Assembly: GCA_020855015.1 (NCBI GenBank)
Contig: JAHKLP010000019.1
Location: 1-64,000 of the forward strand
Origin: Methanobacterium sp.
GTDB lineage: Archaea; Methanobacteriota; Methanobacteria; Methanobacteriales; Methanobacteriaceae
Length of the DNA stretch: 64,000 nt
Direction of reading: 5' to 3'
Shown: piece by piece, positions 41,606-54,337 of the stretch
How the letters are laid out: each line of letters begins with the position of its first letter
How positions within the stretch are numbered: the first letter of the stretch is position 1
Program-made: the position numbers and the translations under genes
The notes under the pieces: generated by a model
What the model was told of the DNA's origin: nothing
Seen by the model: the letters and a program-made list of their open reading frames with translations, nothing else
Databases searched by the model: none

Positions 41606-42640
41606 TTAGATTTTCTTCAGGACGGATATGACCCTGGTTAAACTTTTATGCATTCTTATGTGATGCTGTTCTATTATTTTAAAGTTTGTACCCTTAAATA
41701 TCTCATCTAAATTAAGGTAATGTGGAGTAGCCAAACACATAAGACCATCCTCTTTTATTAATCGTTCTAATGACATCATTGATTGATGATATAGGTTCTC
41801 ACTAGTCTCACCACCAGTAGACGCAGATATACCATAAGGCGGATCAGTTACAATTGCATCCACTACTTCTGGAAGCTCTAACTTTCGAGCGTCTTCCTGA
41901 AATACCAGATAATCATTAATGTCACAATGTTGGAGATTTTCTTTAGTTCCCTTAACCATTTTATAGTCGATGTCCGTCCCTATGACCCTTGCCCCAATAA
42001 TACCTGCTTCAATAAGTATACCTCCAGTCCCACAGAAAGGGTCCAGAAGGGTTTCCCCAGTACTTATACGTGTCAAATTTACCATACATCTGGCAAGTTT
42101 GGGACTCATTGAACCCGGATAAAAAAATGGTCTTTTGTGAGGTTTGAGATTGTAAAAGTGTTTTTTTGAAATTTGTCCTATCCTATACCCTGAGATGGCC
42201 ATCCCATCTTGAAGAACAATTCTGATCAGGGTTGAAGGATCTTCCAACTTCACTTTAGCATTTTCTCCAAGACTGGCCTTTATTATACTCCCTATTTCCC
42301 ATTCTAAATCTGAAGTGTTATGTGTGGATTTTTTATCCATCTTTTTTACTCTTACTGCATAATCTGAGGGGATATATTCATTCCACGGACAATTTTTAGC
42401 TTCTGAGATTAATTTGTCTTCATCAGTTCTAATGATGATGTGGATCATTTCATGAGTGTAAGAAAGTCTTGCAGCAATTTTAGGTAGATTTTTCAAGTAT
42501 TTTTCATTTAAATTAAGTAGAAGAAGTCCTTCCTGATCTTTTATTATGGAATAATTAATTCCCTCACATTCAAGTACTGCTTTGATTTCTGCCAGGGGAA
42601 GGGTTTGATGTTCTTTGGATAAAACCAGAGCTATTTCCAT
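41606..42640 (-). CDS. tRNA (guanine(10)-N2)-methyltransferase, THUMP domain
   Basis: 344 residues. N-terminal THUMP domain (about 60-150), then a Rossmann methyltransferase with [19 protein letters not shown] as SAM motif I and [13 protein letters not shown] as the N-methylation DPPY motif. It matches archaeal aTrm-G10 enzymes that make N2-methyl/dimethyl-guanosine at tRNA position 10. Its start overlaps the end of the geranylgeranyl-reductase-family gene by 10 bp. Confidence 0.9.
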   Translation of the reverse strand: MEIALVLSKEHQTLPLAEIKAVLECEGINYSIIKDQEGLLLLNLNEKYLKNLPKIAARLSYTHEMIHIIIRTDEDKLISEAKNCPWNEYIPSDYAVRVKKMDKKSTHNTSDLEWEIGSIIKASLGENAKVKLEDPSTLIRIVLQDGMAISGYRIGQISKKHFYNLKPHKRPFFYPGSMSPKLARCMVNLTRISTGETLLDPFCGTGGILIEAGIIGARVIGTDIDYKMVKGTKENLQHCDINDYLVFQEDARKLELPEVVDAIVTDPPYGISASTGGETSENLYHQSMMSLERLIKEDGLMCLATPHYLNLDEIFKGTNFKIIEQHHIRMHKSLTRVISVLKKI

Positions 42641-43809
42641 AGGCTGGATATCCCCCGAGATAACATTTTTGGAAGAATAGAAAAAATAATTCCCTGTTTA
42701 AGCATTTCTTTAACTAATGGTGATTGTGTGTCCATATCCCCATAACTGGAGATTATATCTTCAGCTCCTTCTTCCTTAAGTTTTCTGAACATATAATCCA
42801 AATCAGAGTTACTTAGGGATTTGAAAACTTTATGAACCATAAGTTGCACTTTTAACTCTTTTTTGAATTTATCATGGTATGATTTAGGGTAATTTTCCAG
42901 TGTTGCAATATCTTCAGCTTCCAGTGCCTTTTTTGTTACTTTTGATGCTATTTCAGCAGAGGTAAATCCCATTATGAGTCCACCTCCAGTAGTTGGCTTC
43001 ACCTGGGATGCAGCATCACCCAATAGAATAACCCTCTCCTTAACCAAACTCTTATTTGGGTCCTGTTTAGGGATTATACCATAATATTTTTTCAAAATGG
43101 TTGATCCGCGCAGTTCAGGCCTTTTACTGATCAATTCATGCAAATAATTTGTCAAATTTTGATAATTGGCGTCAGCAAAAAGTCCGACTCGAGCTGTGGT
43201 TTCAGATAAAGGAATGGCCCAAAAAAATCCTGGAGAAATTTTCGAATCAACATAAAGATCTACAAAATCATTTTTAAATCTTTTTTCCCCTGCGTCAATT
43301 AAATACTGAGCTGCTTGAAAAGATTCTGCTGGGGGATTAAAGGATCGTGACACAATAGAAGAATGTCCATCGGCCCCGGCAATTATATCCGCCGATATTT
43401 TGGTGTTTTCACTATTTTTTAGATTAATAATACCATTTAAAGAATCTACCTTTACTACTTTATGGTTTAATAATATATCTACACCAGAGTTTGATGCCAA
43501 TTCAGCCAAAAACTTATCATAACCAACGCGGTCCAGAACATATGCTTCAGGCTTTTCTTTACTAACAGAGAGTACTGTGTCGTTTGGAGAGTGTAGAAAT
43601 GCGCCATTAACCGAGTTAATAATGAAATCATCAGGTAAGATATTCACTTTCTTGATTTTTTTACCCAAAAGCCCGGCACATTGGAGTGGAACGCCTATTT
43701 CCTTCTTTTTCTCCAGTATGGCTACTTTGAAGCCCGTTTCTGCCATGTACCTGGCGAAAGTTGTACCCACGGGGCCAGCACCAACTACCACTACATCATA
43801 GTTTTTCAT
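42631..43809 (-). CDS. Geranylgeranyl reductase family FAD protein
   Basis: 392 residues. N-terminal FAD motif [39 protein letters not shown] with the conserved Cys, the substrate-channel [10 protein letters not shown] and the FAD-contact [21 protein letters not shown]. The family saturates the double bonds of geranylgeranyl chains in archaeal lipids; some members instead act on cofactors. Methanogens carry several paralogs, so the lipid substrate is likely but unproven. Translationally coupled to the tRNA methylase. Confidence 0.85.
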   Translation of the reverse strand: MKNYDVVVVGAGPVGTTFARYMAETGFKVAILEKKKEIGVPLQCAGLLGKKIKKVNILPDDFIINSVNGAFLHSPNDTVLSVSKEKPEAYVLDRVGYDKFLAELASNSGVDILLNHKVVKVDSLNGIINLKNSENTKISADIIAGADGHSSIVSRSFNPPAESFQAAQYLIDAGEKRFKNDFVDLYVDSKISPGFFWAIPLSETTARVGLFADANYQNLTNYLHELISKRPELRGSTILKKYYGIIPKQDPNKSLVKERVILLGDAASQVKPTTGGGLIMGFTSAEIASKVTKKALEAEDIATLENYPKSYHDKFKKELKVQLMVHKVFKSLSNSDLDYMFRKLKEEGAEDIISSYGDMDTQSPLVKEMLKQGIIFSILPKMLSRGISSLWK

Positions 43810-43922
43810 ATCAACCCTAACATTATATTATGTCTCTAACTAAATCATAAATAATAATAAAATTAAAATAATCGAGCATTCTCTGCAACTCTAAAGAATT
43901 ATAACAATCCAATATTCGTCAG

Positions 43923-44526
<604 letters not shown>

Positions 44527-44648
44527 TTATTGTATCACCATTTCACACGAAAACTGTTCATATTATTATATGTTTATTATTAACTAATTCTTAGTATAAA
44601 CTTCCCAATCTAAATAGTTTATCTGCTGCTTTGACCTATCTGTAAATA

Positions 44649-45377
44649 ATGATAAAAAGAAGGATCCTGATCGGGGAAACCAATATAATGCTTAAATCAG
44701 ATATAGAACCTTTTAATATCAATAATTTTATTATTAAACAGCGCGAAGCTCTGAAAAGTTATATTTGGAAGCATAATGAATTTAAAACATGTTTAGAACC
44801 TTTGGAAGTGAGTGAAGCTCCTTTGATAGTGAATATGATGGCCGAAGCGGCAGAAATAGCTCAAGTCGGCCCTATGGCTGCAGTTGCAGGAACAATATCA
44901 CAGCTCTGCCTGAATTTTTTGTTGGACAATGGTGCTAAATATGTAATTGTTGACAATGGCGGAGATGTAGCTCTTAAAACCAATAAAGATGTGATAATAG
45001 GATTGTATGCTGGTGAATCTTCTCTTTCTGGGAGAATTGGTTTTAAAATTAAACACCAAAAAACACCCCTGGGAATCTGCACATCCTCTGCCACTGTTGG
45101 TCACTCCATTAGCTTTGGTAAGGCAGATTCAGTAACAGTTTTCTCTTCCCTTGCCAGCACCGGAGACGCACTGGCAACATCAATAGCAAATCACGCAACA
45201 GGCAATGAAAATCGTGACATAGTGGAGAACTGTCTTGTTAAAGCAGAGGAATTTCGTGAATATTTCAGAGGAGTGCTGGTAGTGGTTGGCGAATCTGCTG
45301 GAACCATTGGAAAAATACCTAAACTTGTAGAAACAGATAAAAAAGTTGTTTTGGGTGATATTTTTGATCTTTATTAA
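44649..45377 (+). CDS. UPF0280 family protein
   Basis: 242 residues. [25 protein letters not shown] and [24 protein letters not shown] are the UPF0280 signature; the fold is related to ApbE flavin transferases. Function unknown; the family is widespread in methanogens. No strong ribosome binding site precedes the ATG at 44649 (a second ATG at 44688 is in frame). Convergent with moeA. Confidence 0.85.
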   Translation: MIKRRILIGETNIMLKSDIEPFNINNFIIKQREALKSYIWKHNEFKTCLEPLEVSEAPLIVNMMAEAAEIAQVGPMAAVAGTISQLCLNFLLDNGAKYVIVDNGGDVALKTNKDVIIGLYAGESSLSGRIGFKIKHQKTPLGICTSSATVGHSISFGKADSVTVFSSLASTGDALATSIANHATGNENRDIVENCLVKAEEFREYFRGVLVVVGESAGTIGKIPKLVETDKKVVLGDIFDLY

Positions 45378-45448
45378 ATTTACTGTTTTTTATATGTCAC
45401 CAGAGTAATCTTTACCACTTATATTAAAAAGGATAACAATCAGCCTAA

Positions 45449-46681
45449 TCAAAAACTGGGAAATGGTATTAATTTGATTTCTTCACCTTTTTCAATGATT
45501 TCCACATTTTTTGGAACTTTAAAGTAACCATCAGCCTCTGCAAGGGCGGTAATTGCACCAGAATCCTTTATGATAGGGATGGCAACGTTGCCTTTAATCT
45601 TTGCCAGGACATAATGACTTCTTCCCCTGGCAGAATGATATCTGCGAGATAATTTGAGTACTATTGATTCTTTTTTCTGATTATATCCTGGAAAACCGGC
45701 TACTTCTCTTAAGAAAGGAGCTACAAAGGCGTTGAAGATCATTAAAGCAGACACTGGATATCCTGGAAGTCCGAACAGGACAATATCTTTATCACCCTCA
45801 GGCAATGTGCCGATTAAAGTTGGTTTACCGGGTTTAACTGAAATTCCGTGAACCAAAACACGACCCATGTCATCAACAACTTGACGCAGAACATCCCCAG
45901 CACCCGCAGAAGTTCCCCCTGATGTTATTATAACATCAGCATGATTAAATTCATTTATTTTATTCTTTATAGTATCATAATCATCTTTAACTATTTGGGA
46001 ATATATTGGTGTGCATCCACAGGCTTTTACGGCATTAGAAATAGTTTCAGAGTTTATATCATATAGTTTTCCATGTCGGAGTTCTTGACCAGGTTTAATT
46101 AGCTCATTACCTGTTGAAATCACAGCTACTGTTGGTTTGGTGAAAACTGGCACTTTTGACATTCCAATGGCACTTAAAGCACCAATTCTCTCAGGAGTCA
46201 AAAGGTTACCTTTTGATAAGAGTAGTTCTCCTTTTTTCATGTCTGATCCTCTGGCAGACAAGTTCGTTCCAGGAGCTACTGCTTCATAAATTTGAACACT
46301 TCCGTCTTCTGTATTTGTAAATTCTACCATTATCACAGAATCTGCACCTTTTGGAATTGGAGCACCAGTGCCTATTTCAGTACATTTACGTTTCCCTAAT
46401 GTTTTTAAAGGAACATCACCCGCACCAACCTTCTCAATTAGATCCAAAGTTATGGGATTGTCCTCTGAAGCCCCAAAAGTATCCTGAGCTCTAACTGCAT
46501 AGCCATCCATTGCTGCACGATCAAAAGGTGGAAGATCTATAATAGCATAGATATCTTCAGCCAAAATACGTTTATAAACATCAGATAAATCAATTTTTTC
46601 AATCCTTCTACGGATTTTAAGTGATTCAATAATTTCTTTCACTTCATCCTGGTCCATTAAATTCAAAAACACGTTTCCCAT
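45449..46681 (-). CDS. moeA: Molybdopterin molybdenumtransferase
   Basis: Inserts molybdate (or tungstate) into adenylated molybdopterin, supplying formylmethanofuran and formate dehydrogenases. 410 residues with domains in order: [36 protein letters not shown], the MoCF domain with [15 protein letters not shown] and [28 protein letters not shown] and [14 protein letters not shown], and the C-terminal MoeA domain. An alternative start is ATG 46657. Confidence 0.95.
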   Translation of the reverse strand: MGNVFLNLMDQDEVKEIIESLKIRRRIEKIDLSDVYKRILAEDIYAIIDLPPFDRAAMDGYAVRAQDTFGASEDNPITLDLIEKVGAGDVPLKTLGKRKCTEIGTGAPIPKGADSVIMVEFTNTEDGSVQIYEAVAPGTNLSARGSDMKKGELLLSKGNLLTPERIGALSAIGMSKVPVFTKPTVAVISTGNELIKPGQELRHGKLYDINSETISNAVKACGCTPIYSQIVKDDYDTIKNKINEFNHADVIITSGGTSAGAGDVLRQVVDDMGRVLVHGISVKPGKPTLIGTLPEGDKDIVLFGLPGYPVSALMIFNAFVAPFLREVAGFPGYNQKKESIVLKLSRRYHSARGRSHYVLAKIKGNVAIPIIKDSGAITALAEADGYFKVPKNVEIIEKGEEIKLIPFPSF

Positions 46682-46878
46682 GGTTTCCCCAGTTAATTTT
46701 TCTGGAATTCAAATTTGAGATTGATCTACTCACCATTACTTATTAAACATTCATTGCAGGAATAAATAAAAAAAAATATCTGTTTAAAAATCTAGATTAA
46801 ACAATTTTAAAAGACTTAATAAACCTTGAAATAGGACATTATTTGATAATTGAGTCATTAACCCAAGGTCTATTTAAT

Positions 46879-46968
46879 TTACGATTTTTTAACTCCTCTT
46901 CCTCTTTTACTTCCTGGTTTTTTATGCTTTGCTCTTGTTCTTTTTTTGGTTCCTTTAACTTTTGCCAT
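46879..46968 (-). CDS. Possible 29-aa highly basic protein
   Basis: Open frame from ATG 46968: MAKVKGTKKRTRAKHKKPGS followed by KRGRGVKKS. Over half of its residues are Lys, Arg or His, and the remainder are Gly, Pro, Thr, Ser, Ala and Val, as in tiny ribosomal proteins (L41e, bTHX), though it matches neither. The upstream signal is weak (GAGTTGAATAAT). It is isolated in a long gap, transcribed opposite to aIF1A. It may be a real nucleic-acid-binding microprotein or a chance lysine-rich frame in A-rich DNA. Confidence 0.5.
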   Translation of the reverse strand: MAKVKGTKKRTRAKHKKPGSKRGRGVKKS

Positions 46969-47295
46969 ATTATTCAACTCTCATTTCACTAATTTTAAAA
47001 ATTTATTAAAATTAATCCCAACCCTACAACGATAAATTGATTAGTCATCAAGGTTTTTTTAGGGATTGGCGTGGGATCATATTTATTTTTTCCTAAATTA
47101 GATCACCATCTTTCATATCTTGGATATATTCTTAATTTATCTTTATATACATTGGTAATTATCTTCTGAATTTTAAAAAAAATTTGATTTTATGATTGAT
47201 AATAATAAATTTTTTATTTAAAACTTACCTTTTTCATAATATTAAATTTATGATATAATAGATGTATGAATTACGCCATGGGTAAAATGCGATTT

Positions 47296-47303
47296 TTTAT
47301 ATA
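47296..47303 (+). promoter_or_regulatory. Candidate TATA box of the aIF1A-RIO1-KH-Top6 run
   Basis: TTTATATA, about 212 bp before the aIF1A start. Initiation 25 bp downstream would fall next to the tandem repeat at 47328-47364. Other AT-rich candidates exist, so this is tentative. Confidence 0.35.
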
Positions 47304-47327
47304 CCTTTAAACACAATATAAAAAGGA

Positions 47328-47364
47328 AGATTAAATGATCAATAAGCAGATTAAATGATCAATA
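47328..47364. repeat. Tandem 17-bp direct repeat upstream of aIF1A
   Basis: AGATTAAATGATCAATA occurs twice without mismatch (47328-47344 and 47348-47364), spaced by AGC, period 20 bp, which is two helical turns. Each unit contains the near-palindrome TTAAATGATCAATA. It lies just downstream of a TATA box, a place where a repressor or the initiating complex would sit. Possible operator pair. Confidence 0.55.
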
Positions 47365-47515
47365 CTGTATTGAGTCAACAGAATTCCATTAAGTAATTTG
47401 GTTTGTTAACTGGAAGGTTTAACTGAACTTGAACAATTACAATTCATACTAATTATATGATCTTTATCCGTTGATCTTTTAACTTATCATCATTTTATAA
47501 GAAGGAGGAGAGTAT

Positions 47516-47827
47516 TTGAGCAGAGGACGTGGTCGTGATCAACAATCGCAAGAATATCGAAGGGTGAGATCCCCTAGGAAGGGTGAAATACCAGGTGTTG
47601 TGGAGCAGATTATGGGGCATGGTAAGCTTAAAGTGAGATGCGCCGATGGTAAAATAAGACTTTGCCGAATCCCCGGGAAAATGAAAAAGAGAATCTGGAT
47701 TAGAGAAGGTGACGTAGTATTAATCAAACCCTGGGACTTCCAGAGTGATGAAAAAGCAGACGTTATTTGGAGATATACACGTACTGAATCTAATTATTTA
47801 GAACGTCGAGGATTCCTAAAACTTTAA
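47516..47827 (+). CDS. eif1a: Translation initiation factor aIF1A
   Basis: OB-fold factor that helps scanning and start-site selection on the small ribosomal subunit. 103 residues: basic N-terminal tail (MSRGRGRDQQSQEYRRVRSP), OB core with GEIPGVVEQIMGHGKLKVRC and DGKIRLCRIPGKMKKRIWI, then EGDVVLIKPWDFQ. The start is TTG, preceded by the strong GAAGGAGGAG. First gene of the run to RIO1, the KH protein and topoisomerase VI. Confidence 0.96.
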   Translation: MSRGRGRDQQSQEYRRVRSPRKGEIPGVVEQIMGHGKLKVRCADGKIRLCRIPGKMKKRIWIREGDVVLIKPWDFQSDEKADVIWRYTRTESNYLERRGFLKL

Positions 47828-48028
47828 AAATATTTCAATATGATTTATTAAATCGTAATGAACCCATTTTTTTATAAAACCATGTATAAATAATGTTTAG
47901 GCTTTTGTTGCAATTTCTGAAGATTACATTTTTTGATTCTAAGGAAAATTAGTTTGTATATATACAACCTAATTTATTCCCCATAGAATTATTTAAACTA
48001 AAAAAACCTTCTGGAGAAATTAAGTCGA

Positions 48029-48808
48029 GTGCAAAGTATGGAATCACCTGTTAATAAGTCAGATATTCACCTTCAGAAAATGAGGGAAGTTAAACAACTT
48101 AAGAGTGTGGAGGACAAACGAGTAGGGAGTGAAGTGTTCGACCGGATTACCCTACAAACATTGTATAAACTGGCCAACCAGGGCCATATTCACCTTTTAA
48201 ACGGAGCTATAAGCACCGGGAAAGAGGCAAATGTCTTTAAAGGCGCGGATGAGAACGATAATTTAGTAGCAGTTAAAATTTATCGTGTTACTACTTCGGA
48301 CTTTAAGAAAATGCAGTACTACATTCAGGGAGATCCCCGATTTAACGTTCGTAGCAAAAGCAAACGTCAACTAATTAATAACTGGGTCCTAAAGGAATTT
48401 AAAAATCTTAACCGGGCATACAATGCCGGAGTTCGGGTTCCCAAACCAATAATTGCTAAAAATAATATTCTGGTTATGGAATTTATAGGAGAAACAGATG
48501 GTACGCCTGCTCGCCTTATGAGGCAGGCAAAAATTTCTAATCCGGATTATGTAGCTAAAAAAATAATTGAGTATGTTAAAAAATTATATAATGATGCAGA
48601 ATTAGTTCATGGAGATCTATCTGCTTTCAATATTCTAATGCAACATGATGAACCAGTCATAATTGATCTATCCCAAGGCATGGTTGTTGATCATCCCCTG
48701 TCAAGGGAGCTTTTAAACAGGGATATTGACAACTTAATCAAAGATTTCAAAAAAATAGGTATTGAAATATCTAAAGATGAGATTAAAAGAAAGATTAAGG
48801 ATTTATGA
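48029..48808 (+). CDS. rio1: RIO1-type serine kinase/ATPase
   Basis: Atypical protein kinase acting in final maturation of the small ribosomal subunit. 259 residues. [12 protein letters not shown] is the nucleotide loop near residue 62, VAVKIYR the Lys strand, [11 protein letters not shown] the catalytic loop and IIDLSQGM the metal-binding loop, which distinguish RIO1. The likely start is GTG 48029 with GGAGAA 12 nt upstream; an ATG at 48038 is in frame. Followed by the KH gene, a partner in 18S/16S 3'-end processing. Confidence 0.94.
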   Translation: MQSMESPVNKSDIHLQKMREVKQLKSVEDKRVGSEVFDRITLQTLYKLANQGHIHLLNGAISTGKEANVFKGADENDNLVAVKIYRVTTSDFKKMQYYIQGDPRFNVRSKSKRQLINNWVLKEFKNLNRAYNAGVRVPKPIIAKNNILVMEFIGETDGTPARLMRQAKISNPDYVAKKIIEYVKKLYNDAELVHGDLSAFNILMQHDEPVIIDLSQGMVVDHPLSRELLNRDIDNLIKDFKKIGIEISKDEIKRKIKDL

Positions 48809-48868
48809 GGATAGAAAAGTATATGTTAAAGGATAATATAATATCTTTTTAGAAGTAGAGGTGAAAAA

Positions 48869-49432
48869 TTGCCTAACACAGAATATCTGAAGATCCCCAA
48901 GGAGAGAGTGGGGGTTCTTATAGGACCACACGGAAAAACCAAAGAAACCATTGAAAAAACTACTCAGACTAGGATTGATGTGGACAGTGAAGCCGGTAGC
49001 GTGGCTATATCACCACAAGAAGAATCTGAAGATCCTTTGTCTGTCTGGAAAGCCCGTTACATGGTCAAAGCAATAGGTAGAGGTTTTAATCCAGAGATAG
49101 CCCTTAAATTAGTTGATGATGAAGTAATGTTAGAGATTATTAACCTTCCCGATTACGTCGGTAAGTCAAAAAAGGCAATTTTAAGACAGAAAGGCCGTAT
49201 AATTGGCAAAGATGGAAAAACAAGAGATATCATCACTGAAATGACTGGAACATATGTGTCGATTTATGGGAAAACTGTCTCCCTCATTGGAGATATGGAA
49301 CACTTACAGATTGCCAAAGAAGCCGTGGAAATGATTCTAGATGGTGCTAGGCACAAAACAGTTTATTCATTCCTGGAACGTAAAAAACAGGAGATGAAAC
49401 TTAGAGAAATTAAAATGGGCCCATCTGTATGA
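48869..49432 (+). CDS. KH-domain RNA-processing protein (Pno1/Dim2-like)
   Basis: 187 residues with two KH domains: [21 protein letters not shown] near the N-terminus and [22 protein letters not shown] in the second half, each with its GxxG loop. Eukaryotic Pno1/Dim2 binds the 3' end of small-subunit rRNA and works with Nob1 and RIO kinases; archaeal Dim2 is similar. TTG start with AGAGGTGAAAAA before it. It is 60 bp from rio1 and 47 bp from top6B. Confidence 0.92.
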   Translation: MPNTEYLKIPKERVGVLIGPHGKTKETIEKTTQTRIDVDSEAGSVAISPQEESEDPLSVWKARYMVKAIGRGFNPEIALKLVDDEVMLEIINLPDYVGKSKKAILRQKGRIIGKDGKTRDIITEMTGTYVSIYGKTVSLIGDMEHLQIAKEAVEMILDGARHKTVYSFLERKKQEMKLREIKMGPSV

Positions 49433-49479
49433 TTAAAATTATCTAAATAATAGAATAAATCAATTAAAGGAGGCATAGT

Positions 49480-51031
<1,552 letters not shown>

Positions 51032-51045
<14 letters not shown>

Positions 51046-52093
51046 AAAAGATATCACTGTTAACAAACTCAAAAGCTTGGGTGACATAATATTGGAAGAC
51101 GTTGAAAAAAACAACGTCCCTGCCATTAAAGTTCCATCAAGAGGAACATCTAACATAGTCTACGATAATGAAAAACGTTACTACGTACTGGGAGATCGCT
51201 ATGGTAAGCGATCCCTGGGTAATGTTAAACAGATAAGCAAAATAGCTCAGATGGTTTACGTTGCCAATTTTTGCAAGGATCTGGTTCGCAGAGGGAAAAC
51301 AGCTACTTTGAGGGAGATGTACTACGTTTCTGAAGGATGGGATGTAGACTTTGGAGACCAGCAGGAATCAAACATCGTCGGTGAAGACCTGGAAGTTACC
51401 CTGGGAATGACCCGTGAAGACCTGGGTTTGATGCCTGAAGAAGACGGAGCTTCCGTTTATGGAAACATCACAATCCAAGACGACGATGTAGAAATAAATG
51501 CACTGAGAGCTGGTAAATCAGGTTACACCATATCCCCCACCATTGATGAAGTGAAATTCCTGGATCATGATGTGGAAAGAGTTATTGCCGTAGAAACCAT
51601 GGGTATGTTCCACCGTATGGTTCAGGAAGATGCTTACAAAAAATTCAATACACTAATAGTCGGTTTAAAAGGTCAGGCAGCACGTGCAACTCGGCGTTTC
51701 CTCAAACGTGTTAATGAAGAACTTAACTTGCCAGTTTATATCATGAACGACGGAGACCCATGGGGATTCCACATTGCCATGGTTATCATCAGTGGAAGTG
51801 CCAAACTGGCTCATGTGAACCATCAACTGGCCACTCCTGACGCCAAATTCATGGGAGTTACTGCTTCAGATATTATTAACTACGATCTTCCCACTGACCC
51901 TCTTAAAGATATAGACGTTTTAAGGCTTAAAGAACTTTCAAAGGACCCTCGATACAAGGATGATGCCTGGCAAGTTGAAATTAAAAAGATGCTCAAGATC
52001 GGGAAAAAAGCAGAACAACAGTCTTTCTCTAAGTATGGATTAGAGTACGTAGTCGAAACCTACTTACCCGAAAAACTCGATGCAATGGAATAA
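51032..52093 (+). CDS. top6A: DNA topoisomerase VI subunit A (Spo11 homologue)
   Basis: DNA-cleaving subunit. 353 residues. The active-site tyrosine lies in [13 protein letters not shown] near residue 105; the Toprim domain shows [10 protein letters not shown] and the acidic [10 protein letters not shown]. The frame opens at TTG 51032, inside the end of top6B; the ATG at 51038 is also possible. The 8-14 bp overlap implies translational coupling and matched subunit amounts. Confidence 0.96.
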
Positions 52094-52103
52094 ACGGAAA
52101 ATC

Positions 52104-52160
52104 AGCCTTTTAAACGGCTAAAATTATTTTTTCTTTTTTTAGACATTATTTTTTTTTATC
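52104..52160 (+). terminator. Terminator after top6A
   Basis: Short AGCC/GGCT stem (52104-52107 and 52116-52119) followed by ATTATTTTTTCTTTTTTT and further T runs. It lies right after the top6A stop and before the gap promoter. The stem is weak; the U-rich tract is the main signal. Confidence 0.5.
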
Positions 52161-52334
52161 TAATTCTAATTACTTATCAAATAGTTTCCATTATAAAAAT
52201 AGATTTTGTGGACTTTTACCAATAATACGAGAATATGATTGATTTTTTTCTATTCAAAAATTAAATCATAAAATTTATAATATTCTAAACAAGATACATA
52301 TTTTAAGTAGAATTACTATAACGGGGATTTTATA

Positions 52335-53348
52335 ATGAAAAACGTCGGGATAAATGGATACGGTACTATTGGAAAAAGAGTGGCAGATGCAGTGGCCTGT
52401 CAGGATGACATGCAAATTGTTGGGGTAACTAAACGAACACCTGACTTTGAAGCCAAAATGGCTGTGGAAAAAGGATTCCCCCTCTACATCAGTGCCCCTG
52501 AAAGAGAAGGGGCCTTTGAAGAAGCAAACATTAAAATAACAGGCACAATTGATGATCTCTACGATAAAGTGGATATAATGGTGGACTGCACCCCCGGAGG
52601 AATAGGTGCTAAAAATAAAGAAATTTACGCTGAAAAAGGAGTTAAAGGAGTTTTTCAGGGTGGAGAAAAACATGAACAGATAGGAAAGTCTTTTAACTCA
52701 TTTGCCAATTACACCGACAATTGGGGTGCTGATTTCGTTCGTGTAGTTAGTTGTAACACAACTGGACTGTGCCGAACACTGAAACCTATAGACGACCTCT
52801 GTGGAGTAAAGAAGGTTCGTGCAGTAATGGTGCGAAGGGGAGCAGATCCTGGACAGATAAAATCAGGACCCATAAACGCGATTGTTCCTAACCCACCCAC
52901 AGTCCCATCTCATCATGGTCCGGATGTGCAGACTGTTATGTACGATCTGGATATTATTACCATGGCATTACTGGTTCCAACTACCATCATGCACCAACAC
53001 AATCTCATGGTTGAACTGGAAACCTCAACTGCACTTGATGATGTGATTGATACTTTAGAAGCCACCCCCCGGGTAGAATTAGTTGAAGCAAATAAAGGAT
53101 TAGGCTCTACGGCAGAGATAATGGAATTTGCTCGAGATTTAGGACGGCCTAGAAGCGATCTAAATGAAATAGCCGTCTGGAAAGAATCTTTGAATATCAA
53201 AGATGGAGAACTCTTTTATATGCAAGCAATACACCAGGAATCGGATGTTGTTCCTGAAAACGTGGATTGTATACGTGCCATGCTAGAGATGGAAGATGAT
53301 CCTGCCAAATCAATTGAAAAAACCAATAAAAATATGGGAATAAATTAA
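52335..53348 (+). CDS. gap: Glyceraldehyde-3-phosphate dehydrogenase, archaeal type II
   Basis: Phosphorylating GAPDH of the archaeal form, working mainly in gluconeogenesis. 337 residues. NAD(P)-binding [17 protein letters not shown] and catalytic Cys140 in [12 protein letters not shown]; substrate site around HHGPDVQTV and [10 protein letters not shown]. The Lys33-Arg34 pair in VTKRTPDF is typical of NADP-preferring archaeal enzymes. A GGGGATTTTATA leader precedes the ATG. Confidence 0.97.
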   Translation: MKNVGINGYGTIGKRVADAVACQDDMQIVGVTKRTPDFEAKMAVEKGFPLYISAPEREGAFEEANIKITGTIDDLYDKVDIMVDCTPGGIGAKNKEIYAEKGVKGVFQGGEKHEQIGKSFNSFANYTDNWGADFVRVVSCNTTGLCRTLKPIDDLCGVKKVRAVMVRRGADPGQIKSGPINAIVPNPPTVPSHHGPDVQTVMYDLDIITMALLVPTTIMHQHNLMVELETSTALDDVIDTLEATPRVELVEANKGLGSTAEIMEFARDLGRPRSDLNEIAVWKESLNIKDGELFYMQAIHQESDVVPENVDCIRAMLEMEDDPAKSIEKTNKNMGIN

Positions 53349-53350
53349 TG

Positions 53351-53377
53351 GTTTTTTTCTTATTTTTCCTATTTTTT
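53351..53377 (+). terminator. U-rich terminator after gap
   Basis: GTTTTTTTCTTATTTTTCCT and a further six-T run begin 2 bp after the gap stop. No hairpin is needed for archaeal termination. Confidence 0.45.
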
Positions 53378-53452
53378 AAAATGATCCTTTTAAAGATGCA
53401 ATCTTTTTTAACCGATTTAATAAACATATTCTAAAAATTAATTTTTGATAAA

Positions 53453-54112
53453 ATGAAATATGACCTCCACACACACAGCAAATATTCTGCTGATGGTTTT
53501 TTAGAACCTGAAAAAATAGTGGAAACTGGCATGAGAAAAGGACTCTCTGGAATCGCAATTACGGACCACAACACCATCAATGGGGCACTGAAGGCTAAAA
53601 GATATGAAACTGACGATTTCAATGTCATCTGTGGGTCTGAGATAAGTACAGAGCGAGGAGAAGTAATCGGACTTTTTTTGTCGAGTGAAATTATATCCCA
53701 CACTTTTATCGACGTAGTTGAAGAGATTAGAGAGCAGGATGGCATTATAATTCTTCCACACCCCTATGATAACCTAAGAAAAAATGGGATCCACCTTGAA
53801 AAGAAAGAGGTTAAACTTATTGATGGAATAGAAATCTATAATTCACGTTGTATGTTCCAGAAATATAATAATGATGCTCTTCATTTTGCCAAAAAGAATA
53901 ATTTAATTGGTGTTGCTGGAAGTGATGCTCATTTTGCAAGAGAAATTGGTAATGCAGGAGTTTTTATCAGCGAAGGGAATATTAGAAACACTATTATTAG
54001 TGGTGATCTGTGTCCTTTTGGGAAGAAATCATCTTTAACAAACCTGGTTGCAACTAAATTGATAAAAACATGGCGAGATCTATCCCATTCCAAATTCAGA
54101 CCAATAGATTAA
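53453..54112 (+). CDS. PHP-domain metal-dependent phosphoesterase
   Basis: 219 residues. N-terminal YDLHTHSKYSADG supplies the first metal ligands; GIAITDHNTINGA, CGSEISTERGEV, LPHPYD and AGSDAHFAREIG supply the rest of the PHP active site. The C-terminal 30 residues are basic. Relatives include histidinol-phosphate phosphatase and 3',5'-nucleotide phosphatases; the substrate is not evident. Located 104 bp after gap. Confidence 0.85.
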   Translation: MKYDLHTHSKYSADGFLEPEKIVETGMRKGLSGIAITDHNTINGALKAKRYETDDFNVICGSEISTERGEVIGLFLSSEIISHTFIDVVEEIREQDGIIILPHPYDNLRKNGIHLEKKEVKLIDGIEIYNSRCMFQKYNNDALHFAKKNNLIGVAGSDAHFAREIGNAGVFISEGNIRNTIISGDLCPFGKKSSLTNLVATKLIKTWRDLSHSKFRPID

Positions 54113-54218
54113 ATAAAATATTTTATAAAAATATCTGTCCTAATAAGAAATTTAACAACAATTATCCATTTGATGTTCTAAATTATTTAAATTACTAATA
54201 ATTATTCTTAATAATCAA

Positions 54219-54227
54219 TATATAAAA
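54219..54227 (+). promoter_or_regulatory. Candidate TATA box of pscS
   Basis: TATATAAAA in the 225-bp gap between the PHP gene and pscS, 111 bp before the pscS ATG. The gap otherwise consists of AT-rich DNA without an ORF. Confidence 0.5.
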
Positions 54228-54337
54228 CTAAGAAGAGAATAAAATATAAGCAATTACTGTCGATACGATAACCCATCAATAATATTTCTCAATCAATTCT
54301 CCTATTACCATATAACATTAACAATTTGGTGAGTCTA

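Larger units (their letters stand above)
46682..47515. other. Intergenic region, ~830 bp, with a tiny ORF, a TATA box and a direct repeat
   Basis: The longest gap in the window. It holds a possible 29-residue basic ORF (46879-46968, minus), very AT-rich DNA from 46980 to 47290, a TATA box at 47296-47303 and a tandem 17-bp repeat at 47328-47364, all upstream of aIF1A. The ~150 bp between the repeat and aIF1A is a long leader that could contain an untranslated RNA. No tRNA was recognised. Confidence 0.5.

Noticed and set aside
47365..47515. Structured RNA or riboswitch in the aIF1A leader
   Set aside because: No clear stem pattern beyond short AT-rich pairings; noted only as a long leader.
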